DNA of 13,303 nucleotides from Baffinella frigidus (lineage: Eukaryota > Cryptophyceae > Cryptomonadales > Baffinellaceae), in NCBI GenBank assembly GCA_026770585.1, contig MU646430.1, forward strand, positions 696,498-709,800, read 5' to 3'. Both the position numbers and the translations under genes were made by a program. Under the pieces are notes generated by a model. That model ran no database searches and was not told the origin of the DNA. It was given only the letters and a program-made list of their open reading frames with translations. Of the stretch, positions 7,687 through 13,303 are shown in pieces (the stretch's first letter is position 1; every line of letters starts with the position of its first letter).

Positions 7687-8215
7687 ACCCCGGGAGGAGG
7701 TCACGGACGCGCGGGGAGGGGAGGGCTTCCCCCTTCTGCGGCCGCAGCCTCCTCAGCACCTGCGTTGTCATATACGAGTAAGAACGTGTCATATACGAGT
7801 TAGAACGTGGCATATACGGTGTCATATACGTGGAATATACGTATACGGACGAGAAGGTGGCATATGCGTGGGACGCGGACGCGCGGGGACGGGGGGGGGG
7901 TCCCCCTTCTGCGGCCGCAGCCTCTTCAGTACCTGCGTTCCGGAGGACGATGTCATTTACGGACGAGAAGGTGGCATATACGTTGTCATATACGGACGAG
8001 AAGGAGGCATATACGGCATATACGTGACATATACGTATACAGACGAGAAGGTGGCACCCCGGGAGGAGGTCGCGGACGCGCGGGGAGGGGGGGGGGTCCC
8101 CCTTCTGCGGCCGCAGCCTTTTCAGTACCTGCGTTCCGAGGGGGTGTCATATACGTGTGAGAAGGTGGCATATACGATGTTCACGCGCGGGATGCGGCCT
8201 CTTCAGTACCTGGCG
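7687..8215. repeat. GC-rich composite tandem repeat with CATATACG spacer units
   Basis: A block containing CGGACGCGCGGGGA, a G-run, TCCCCCTTCTGCGGCCGCAG and CAGTACCTGCGTTCCG occurs three times (CGGACGCG at 7704, 7876 and 8073). The spacers are made of GTGGCATATACG, GTCATATACG and GACGAGAAGGTGG units. Each block contains GCGGCCGC. Frames across it are long and Arg/Gly-rich in several registers, so none is called. Confidence 0.8.
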
Positions 8216-8368
8216 CCTCGCCTCTTCAGAAACTTCACGCGCCCTACGACTCTTCTGTCTTATGTGTTGCTCTCAATTTTGGCGATGAGCGTCGTTGGCT
8301 GACTGCAGCTTTCCAGGGAGTTGACTCCGCGCGGGGTTGAGGTATGGTGCACACTCATCGCGAAAGAT
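8216..8368. other. No feature seen
   Basis: Unique-looking DNA between the GC-rich repeat and the foldback elements. A short palindrome GGAGTTGACTCC is present near 8318. No supported gene. Confidence 0.3.
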
Positions 8369-8484
8369 AACTGAATCAGCTCCCTACAAGCGTTTTCACT
8401 TTAATTAGGAGGCCTAATTAAATTTACTATGCCCTCACTTATTTCTCCTATTCAACTTCCTTTTGAAAAGGAACTGATTCAGTT
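8369..8484. repeat. Small foldback element
   Basis: The ends are inverted: AACTGAATCAG (8369-8379) against CTGATTCAGTT (8474-8484), extendable to 15 bp with one mismatch. Inside is a second perfect palindrome, TTTAATTAGG (8400-8409) with CCTAATTAAA (8413-8422). The element is AT-rich compared with its surroundings. No clear target duplication was seen. Confidence 0.5.
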
Positions 8485-8533
8485 CTCTTCCGAGGTGAAA
8501 ACACTGCACGTTTAGTCGCGCGTCGCAGATGGG

Positions 8534-8708
8534 TAGAGCGCTGTGCAGAGAAGTTGGCCACGTGAAATAATGCAAAATAGAGAAATTGGAGCTGTTTTGT
8601 CAACTTTTGAGAAATTTAGTACTATGAATTTCTCAAAAGTGGATAAAATGGCTCCAATTTCCCCAATTTCCCATTTTCCGGTGGCCAACTTCTCTGCACA
8701 GCGCTCTA
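8534..8708. mobile_element. MITE with perfect 26-bp terminal inverted repeats and TA flanks
   Basis: 8536-8561 (GAGCGCTGTGCAGAGAAGTT...) and 8681-8706 are perfect reverse complements over 26 bp, directly flanked by TA on both sides (8534-8535 and 8707-8708). Inverted similarity continues imperfectly to the centre near 8620, so the 171-bp element folds into one long hairpin. The length, near-complete foldback and TA flanks fit a Stowaway-like (Tc1/mariner-mobilised) MITE. Because TA is self-complementary it could instead be part of the arms. There is no transposase in the window. Confidence 0.75.
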
Positions 8709-8793
8709 AGGGCTCGAGGCGCACCTGGTCTGAGAACTCAGCGGCCTCGAAGGGTTCGCGGAGGAAGGAAGTTGCATTCTTGCCTGGCAGCGA

Positions 8794-9091
8794 GATGCAG
8801 GGCTTGTCGGCTGGTGCTGGCTTCCCCTGCCGTATTAGAACCCAATTTCATCTCGGCACATACCAGAATCTGCCCACATAAAAAGGCGTAAGATAGCATC
8901 ATTGTATGCCTAAGATGGCATTTACACCCCTTATCTTTTGCGTCGGAAGCCTACGATAGAGGGACCGAATCTGTCTTGTTCCGAAATCAAATTAATTGCG
9001 CCTCAACATCGTGTACATTTGATCATACTGTGTCAGTTGAAATCACTCCTTGGGATGCAGGGCTTGTCGGCTGGTGCCGGCTTCCCCTGCC
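8794..9091. repeat. Dispersed 38-bp direct repeat (8794-8831 and 9054-9091)
   Basis: Both copies start GATGCAGGGCTTGTCGGCTG and continue through GGCTTCCCCTGCC, with one mismatch in 38 bp. They are spaced 260 bp apart, and the intervening sequence is not repeated. Confidence 0.8.
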
Positions 9092-9251
9092 CACCAACCC
9101 AACTAATTACGCCCTGCCGCATTGCACTCCAGATGGTTACGTCGCAACGTCGTTAATATCTGAGGACGTTGTGTTCGTTGAAAGCGCACCTCGGGAACAG
9201 CCTCGCTTCTGCAGAGGTCCGCTACATGTGCGGGCGTATATCTCCTTTTAG
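8976..9251 (+). other. Possible coding fragment, unrecognised
   Basis: This frame stays open to a TAG at 9249-9251. Unlike most frames here it has balanced composition and is not driven by tandem repeats (internal stretches DHTVSVEITPWDAGLVGW and DGYVATSLISEDVVFVES). The ATG at 8976 has no special support, no splice sites were established, and the 38-bp repeat is included in frame. It could be a decayed exon or a fragment of a mobile-element gene, or chance. Confidence 0.15.
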
Positions 9252-9325
9252 TGCACGTGACTGTGTAAAGTCACTCCGGTAATCGTACATGGGGTTGTAT
9301 CCCCAGATCTAGTTCCAGCACCAAA

Positions 9326-9474
9326 TATAATTAATCTCAGAAATGTCCTTCTAAACGAAGATTTGTACCAAGAACTTTTAGGGGTTTAAGATATTCATAA
9401 TTTTAGGGCTTTCAAATATCTGGATTTGTACCAAGAATCGTTAAGAAGGACAGTTCCGAGAATAATTACATTAT
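9326..9474. repeat. Foldback/MITE-like element with imperfect ~30-bp arms
   Basis: The left arm around ATAATTAATCTCAGAAATGTCCTTCTAAACG (9326-9355) pairs imperfectly with the right arm at about 9440-9474, whose core AAGAAGGACAGTTCCGAG matches it. A 14-bp direct repeat, GATTTGTACCAAGA, lies just inside each arm (about 9360 and 9423). The region is AT-rich. No gene is present. Confidence 0.55.
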
Positions 9475-9677
9475 GGATCGCGATGAGATTGCTGGCTCGT
9501 GCGTCGCGTCACCGGAAGCGTGACGTGGCGTTATCTTCTGGCTAAAAATAAATATGCTGGCTACATGAAAAGCTGGTTCCCGGCACGCTGGATTCTGAAA
9601 AGATTTTCGGACAGCGATTCTGCCGCTCCCTGGACAGCTATCCTGCTGCTCCCATGATCCAATTTCTCGTGCCTTGA
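9475..9677. other. No feature seen
   Basis: Mixed-composition DNA without repeats or a supported frame. It could hold part of an intron of the minus-strand gene represented by the exon at 9796-9891. Confidence 0.25.
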
Positions 9678-9786
9678 CCCCTACACCCTACACCCTACAC
9701 CCTACACCCTACACCCTACACCCTACACCCTACACCCTACACCCTACACCCTACACCCTACACCTTACACCCTCCACCCTACACCC
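9678..9786. repeat. Pure CCCTACA (TGTAGGG) array
   Basis: About fourteen nearly exact CCCTACA heptamers with two single-base deviations near the right edge. It is a single-base variant of the telomeric unit. It begins five bases after the minus-strand donor GTCGCT of the exon at 9796-9891. Confidence 0.9.
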
Positions 9787-9795
9787 GAAAGCGAC

Positions 9796-9891
9796 CTTAG
9801 CGTGGCGCACGCGAGCCTGGCCCGCCTGCCGCAGAGCCTCATCACTGTCCTTGTACACCAACGGCTTCTGCATCGTCAGCTCCCCCCGTGC
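9796..9891 (-). CDS. Orphan exon of an unknown protein (32 residues)
   Basis: On the minus strand, TTTGGCAG at 9892-9899 precedes, and GTCGCT follows, an open 96-nt phase-0 segment. It encodes a hydrophilic, probably helical peptide containing LTMQKPLVYKDSDEAL and RQAGQARVRHAK. The overlapping plus-strand frames are less protein-like. The following intron begins with telomere-variant repeat (TGTAGGG on this strand). Neighbouring exons were not identified on either side, so the gene and its function remain unknown. Confidence 0.35.
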
Positions 9892-9899
9892 CTGCCAAA

Positions 9900-10366
9900 C
9901 GGGGGAAACCGGGTTTCAATACAGGCCTCCCCCCCCCCGCCCACTCGAGTCAGGCTGCGAGTTGGGTTCCGATGGTGCATGGCTCCATCGTTTCTGGCGC
10001 GCCCTCAGAACCATACGCAAACACTCGTCCAATTTCGGGATGTGGGAATTTCGAAGGTTCCAGGTTGTTTGCACTAGGAAAAAAATTGAAAATCGTACTT
10101 GATAAATTCCGAAACCTCGAATTGTTCACAAGTTGTCCCGGAGTCGCTCATTGTGAGCCCTGGCTCTTCTCCGCTCCAAAGTTGACGGATGAGCACCGGG
10201 ATCCCAGCACGTGAGCTGGACGAGAATAGCCTGACCGGTCAACCCGGGTGAGGCAGAGCTAGGGGTCACACCCGCCACATCCGGATGACGCCGCCGCGGT
10301 CCGCCCCCAAGCCTCCAGCGTCGCCCCACCCGTACGCGTCCGATGTGCACGTCTGCACGGGGAGAT
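9900..10366. other. No supported gene
   Basis: Unique-looking sequence. Short frames are open on both strands (for example minus-strand 10126-10350, plus-strand Pro-rich 10285-10345), but none has splice or family support. Confidence 0.3.
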
Positions 10367-10468
10367 ATATATCAGGATATTTATGGAAGAGGGATATATC
10401 AGGATATTTATGGAAGAGGGATATATCAGGATATTTATGGAAGAGGGATATATCAGGATATTTATGGA
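10367..10468. repeat. 27-bp minisatellite
   Basis: The unit GATATATCAGGATATTTATG plus GAAGAGG starts at 10393, 10420 and 10447, preceded by a nearly full copy from 10367. Being 27 bp (nine codons) and stop-free in several registers, it yields repeated peptides on both strands that are not evidence of genes. Confidence 0.9.
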
Positions 10469-10514
10469 GGCCTCTCCCCGGGGCCAGATGGGCCGGCCCA
10501 CCCGTATCCCTCAA

Positions 10515-10660
10515 GTGCCCATAGGGTGAATATTCACCCTGACTCGCCCTAGGCAGGTCCTAGGGCGTTACCGTAGGGCGTATGAGCCTACTGGGCACAT
10601 AAGGAATCACTCAACTCAAGGCGGAAGAGCCTGATTTAGGACAGGTGTAAACCCTGTCCT
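10515..10660 (+). other. Six-stem structured element, cloverleaf plus two hairpins
   Basis: A 7-bp closing stem GTGCCCA (10515-10521) / TGGGCAC (10592-10598) encloses three perfect arms: the palindrome AGGGTGAATATTCACCCT (10523-10540); CGCCCTAGG / CCTAGGGCG (10545-10553, 10559-10567); and GTAGG / CCTAC (10573-10577, 10587-10591). Two more perfect hairpins follow: AGGC / GCCT (10619-10622, 10629-10632) and AGGACAGG / CCTGTCCT (10638-10645, 10653-10660). The geometry recalls a tRNA, but the conserved D-loop and TTCNANNC residues are absent. It may be a structured RNA or a mobile-element end; strand is assigned arbitrarily. Confidence 0.5.
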
Positions 10661-10679
10661 GTGCAATGCAGCGTCTTAG

Positions 10680-10890
10680 TGTTCAGGGTTCCGGGTTCAG
10701 GGTTTAGTGTTTAGTGTTGAGGGTTCAGGGTTTCGGGTTTAGGGTTTAGGGTGTAGGGTCCAGTGTGTAGGGTTTAGGTTTTAGGTAGGTTGTAGTGTTC
10801 AGCATTTAGTGTTTAGTGTTTAGTGTTTAGGGTGAAGGGTGAAGGGTTTGGGGTTCAGGGTTTATGTTTTAGAGTTTAGGGTTTCCGGTT
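10680..10890. repeat. Degenerate TTTAGGG-type tract
   Basis: Mixed GGGTTCA, GTGTTTA and GGGTTTA units, G-rich on plus. It is the start of the intron that follows the minus-strand exon at 10920-11675, where the sense strand reads CCCTAAA. No exon island was seen inside. Confidence 0.85.
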
Positions 10891-10919
10891 TCCGGGGCAC
10901 TCTCAGCAGGGAGCAAAAC

Positions 10920-11675
10920 CTGCAAGGGCGCGCCCCGAGGGGTCGCAGAATCCCGCGGAGGGGTCGCAGCGATGAGGGTGTGGACGGAGTCTGGGTTGCA
11001 GAGCGAGCGCTTCGCCTCCCACAGGTGCCGCGCCGTCGCCTTTTCCCCCACCTCCCATGGTCGCGCTGTGCTCGGCCCTCCGCGGGGCGTCGCCGCCCCC
11101 GGCTCTCGCGGCGTCTGCGGCGGCCCTGCGCTTCGTGGTGTCTGCGGCGGCCCTCCTGCAGTCTGCGGCGTCCGCGGCGTCCGCGGCGTCATCGCGGTCC
11201 CGGAGTGGCGGGGGGTAGCCCCCCCCTGCTCGCGAGGCGTCGCGCGGCGGGAGGTCGGAGGCCTGGTATCGCCTCCGTCGCGCTCCTCATCGTAGTCGTC
11301 AGCGTGCGGAAGGGGGATTCGGAGGGAGGGCACACCACGGGGGGTGCTGGATGCGGTGTAAGAAGCCTCCCTTGGGCCGTGGAGTGGGGTCGCGCCCGTG
11401 TCTCGCGGGGTGCGGGGGGTGCGCGGTGTGCGAGGCTGCGCGGTGCCTCTCGGCGTCTGGCCCGGAGAGAGAATCGCAGCGAGGCGTGCTGCAAGTATCT
11501 CGTCTCGCGGCGACGCGGTGGGGGGCGCTGGCTTTGCCCGCTGGCCCAGCTCCCCGCTGCCCCGCAGCGAGCCCGCCCACGTTCCGTCAGGTCCCAGACC
11601 CGGCCGGCGCGGCGACGCTGCAGAGGCGCGGTGGGAATCCCCCGGCAGAGGACGCGGGGATGGCGCTGCTGGCAT
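10920..11675 (-). CDS. Disordered Thr-Pro-Arg-rich protein, first exon; partial
   Basis: The minus-strand frame runs from ATG at 11673-11675 for exactly 252 codons to CCCTTGCAG at 10920, followed by GTTTTG and then telomere-like intron, so the exon ends in phase 0. The product is basic and low-complexity, rich in A, P, R and T. It has runs such as TPRTPRTPR, TPRTPRTPQ and QTPREPGAATPRGG, which would be proline-directed phosphorylation sites and imply intrinsic disorder. More ordered stretches are DEILAARLAAIL (around residue 60) and VGEKATARHLWEAKRSLC near the C-terminal end of the exon. The opposite strand is also open for about 800 bp but yields Arg/Cys-rich sequence and begins inside the repeat tract, so I take it as the shadow. 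No family is recognised. The ATG choice is the only one seen; the frame is open further upstream. Confidence 0.45.
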
Positions 11676-11820
11676 GGCTGGGAACGTCAGGAGGACTTGT
11701 TGCTCAGGGAAAGCCCGCGATCCCCTCCCTAAGACGATGCCTTCGAGTTTTTTTAACTGCCAGATTTTAAAATGACTTTAAAACCGCGACTCTTCGGGCT
11801 GTGCCGAGGCGGCCGGGCTC
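11676..11820. promoter_or_regulatory. Putative divergent promoter region
   Basis: These 145 bp separate the ATG codons of two head-to-head genes. The centre (about 11747-11785) is markedly AT-rich inside GC-rich DNA, with T-runs and two TTTAAAA-like boxes at about 11764 and 11776 that could serve as TATA-like elements. This is inference from position and composition; no transcription start is known. Confidence 0.35.
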
Positions 11821-13185
11821 ATGGTGGACATGCGGCGGCCTTTGCTCCTCTTCCTCGCTCTCTTCTCGGGCACTGATGCGTTCCAAATCCCGCAGCCCTT
11901 GTCACCTGTGTGTTCCTTCCTGGGCAAGCGTGGCACAACCTCGTGGAAACCTGCTGGCAGCGCACCCCTTCTTCGCGGTCTTAGGGCACCGGTGGGAATG
12001 GCTAAGATGATGAGCGGGGGGAAAGAAGTCTTGCCGGCAGTGCAGCGTTTCGTGACCCCAGCGCTTGGGGCGGAGGAGACTCGCGAGTGGACGTGGCGTG
12101 GCTATCAGATCCGGTGGGCACAACCTCCGCCCCATGCTCCATCTTCTGCAACGATTTCACAGATGAAGACATCTGTCGGGATAAAAGGGCGCTATGAGCA
12201 GCAAGCCATCTTGCCATGCCCCGACCGGCACGCCGGTCAAATTTGTACGGTGACTGGCATCAGTTTTCTGAGAGCCCTCGCTGACGCCCTCCTCAATCAG
12301 GTACTCAAAAGCTGGCATGCGAAACGCGTTCACGGGCAAGCCGCCGCTCCTGCTCATCCATGGCTTCGGATCCTCGGCAGACACCTGGCGCGCCCAGCTC
12401 CCCGCCTTGGCAGACGCCGGTCCGCCTTGCCACCCGCCCTCCGAAGCGACCTGAATCCCTCGTGTGCGTTTTCCGGATCTGCACCGTGGGGGGGGGGGTC
12501 GTGCGGCGAGGGCTGGTTTTGACCTCGAACTCCCGCTGCAGGGTACCAGGTTTTCGCGATCGACCTCCTCGGGTTGGGCTACTCTGAGAAGCCCCCCGAC
12601 GAGGACTACTCCATCCGCCTCTGGTAAACCCGAATCCCTGAAACCCTGAACCCTAAATCCTCAACGTAAATGCTAAGCCCTGAACCCTAAACCCTAAACC
12701 CTAAACTCGAAACCCTTCACACTGAACCATGAAACCTAGACCCTAAGCCCTAACCACTGAGACCTCGACTGTAAACCCTGAACCCTAAACCCCAAACCCT
12801 AAACCCTAAACCCTAAACCCTAAACCCTAAACCCTAAACCCTAAACCCTAAACCCTAAACTCTAAAACCCTGGAACATTTATTGATTGGAACCCCCCGAT
12901 GAGTACCGGACGAGGGGAGGATTTGGGGGGAAATGGATGATCAAGTTTGTATACCTGGGGGGACTAGTTTCCTCAGGGGGGCGGCAACGAAGGAGCGCTT
13001 TTTGTTAATTCATGTATCTTTCTGCATGTATTATTGGAATCGCATCAATCTGTATGCAAGATTGGACTCGGCTGGATTGCGCTCTGTATCTGCCAATTTC
13101 GTGGTTTTGTGGGCATTCAGTTAACTTCATAATTGATGATTGGAATCGTGGCAGGGCGGACATGGCACTGGATTTCATCGACGAG
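11821..13185 (+). CDS. Plastid-targeted alpha/beta-hydrolase, four exons; partial at 3' end
   Basis: Exons are 11821-12113, 12301-12419, 12542-12623 and 13155-13185. Introns begin gtgggc, gtccgc, gtaaac and gtccca; the three complete ones end in CAG, and phases (2, 1, 2, 0) match throughout, giving 175 residues. Residues 5-20 form a signal peptide (RRPLLLFLALFSGTDA) and Phe21 follows the predicted cleavage site, then a basic Ser/Thr-rich leader to about residue 60: a bipartite plastid presequence. The fold begins at EWTWRGYQIRYSKAG (residues 88-103), then KPPLLLIHGFGSSADTW with the HG oxyanion motif at 118-119, and FAIDLLGLGYSEKP (142-155), typical of plastid hydrolases related to pheophytinase. 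The catalytic GxSxG serine, acid and histidine would lie beyond the window, so the substrate cannot be inferred. A second in-frame ATG at 11830 would give a tidier signal peptide. Intron 1 has a CTGAC branch-like site near its 3' end. Introns 3 and 4 begin in telomere-like repeat. Confidence 0.8.
12624..12871. repeat. CCCTAAA tract forming the 5' part of hydrolase intron 3
   Basis: Immediately after the exon 3 donor GTAAACCC, the intron is imperfect CCCTGAA/CCCTAAA, ending in about ten perfect CCCTAAA units (about 12795-12862). The remaining 3' part of the intron (12872-13154) is unique sequence ending GTGGCAG. Confidence 0.9.
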
Positions 13186-13189
13186 GTCC

Positions 13190-13303
13190 CACAACCCTAA
13201 ACCCTGAACCCTAAACCCTAAACCCTAGATGCCCTAAATCCCGAACCCAGAACCCTCAATTATAAACCCTAAACCCTAAACCCTAAACCCTAAACCCTAA
13301 ACC
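13190..13303. repeat. CCCTAAA tract in hydrolase intron 4, reaching the window end
   Basis: After the donor GTCCCA the intron continues as CCCTAAA-like units, degenerate in the middle and perfect in the last six copies. The orientation (C-rich on plus at the right edge) is opposite to what a right chromosome terminus would show, so this is interstitial. Confidence 0.85.

Noticed and set aside
9674-10102. 142-codon plus-strand frame with repeated YTLHPTP
   Set aside because: Translation of the CCCTACA array; the rest has no splice or family support.
10367-10468. Coding repeat protein (YQDIYGRGI or ISGYLWKRD units)
   Set aside because: The 27-bp unit is open in several frames on both strands and there is no start, splice or extension outside the repeat.
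10515-10598. tRNA gene
   Set aside because: The cloverleaf geometry is similar, but the arm lengths are atypical (an 8-bp palindromic first arm, a 9-nt loop in the third) and the conserved D-loop GG and T-loop TTCNANNC bases are missing.
10839-11732. 297-codon plus-strand frame
   Set aside because: It begins inside a telomere-like tract and gives Arg/Cys-rich sequence opposite a more protein-like minus frame with a clean exon end.
12880-12925. Duplicate of hydrolase exon 3 inside intron 3
   Set aside because: AACCCCCCGATGAGTACC resembles the exon's AGCCCCCCGACGAGGACTAC, but the match is short and gapped and could be chance.
13190-13303. True chromosome end at the right edge
   Set aside because: A right terminus should read TTTAGGG toward its 3' end on plus; here it reads CCCTAAA, and the tract lies inside a hydrolase intron.

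Overview
This window looks like nuclear DNA of a eukaryotic alga. The coding islands are short, split by spliceosomal (GT...AG) introns, and embedded in long tracts of degenerate TTTAGGG/CCCTAAA (plant/algal-type telomere heptamer). The one gene of recognisable family, an alpha/beta-hydrolase at the right end, starts with a signal peptide followed by a phenylalanine at the predicted cleavage site and then a Ser/Thr/basic leader. That is the bipartite plastid-targeting pattern of algae with secondary red plastids (cryptophytes, haptophytes, stramenopiles, dinoflagellates). A cryptophyte-like genome is my best guess, but species is inference only.

Layout. 1-1675: a minus-strand gene of four microexons (1561-1599, 1122-1175, 768-839, 345-446), all phase 0 and separated by telomere-like introns; the last carries a degenerate EF-hand-like loop. 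1676-3780: gene-poor DNA built from several tandem and dispersed repeats. 3781-4030: G-rich telomere-like block. 4042-4875: hairpin-rich and minisatellite DNA. 5053-5252: a 43-bp foldback. 5320-5545: microsatellite. 5637-6280: a roughly 181-bp satellite with alternating subtypes. 6285-7225: a minus-strand array of duplicated exon-like units around the core NDGEF(Y/C)KALVGVPG, including one pure CCCTCAA array. 7229-7680: TTTAGGG arrays. 7687-8215: a GC-rich composite tandem repeat. 8369-9474: three foldback/MITE-like elements in lower-GC DNA. 9678-9786: a pure CCCTACA array next to an orphan minus-strand exon (9796-9891). 10367-10468: 27-bp minisatellite. 10515-10660: a compact six-stem structured element. 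10680-10890: more TTTAGGG. 10920-11675 (minus): first exon of a disordered Thr-Pro-Arg-rich protein. 11821-13185 (plus): the plastid hydrolase, head to head with the previous gene, partial at the window edge.

The unifying theme is that telomere-like heptamers fill introns in several independent genes, and that some splice sites lie at or within the heptamer tract. Different one-base variants of the heptamer (TTTAGGG, TTGAGGG, TGTAGGG, TTTGGGG, TTAGGGG) form separate, nearly pure local arrays. Many long open frames here are artefacts of 7-bp or other stop-poor repeats and are not annotated as genes. Exon boundaries were assigned by eye from reading frame, GT/AG sites and (for the hydrolase) family resemblance; no transcript or database evidence was available.
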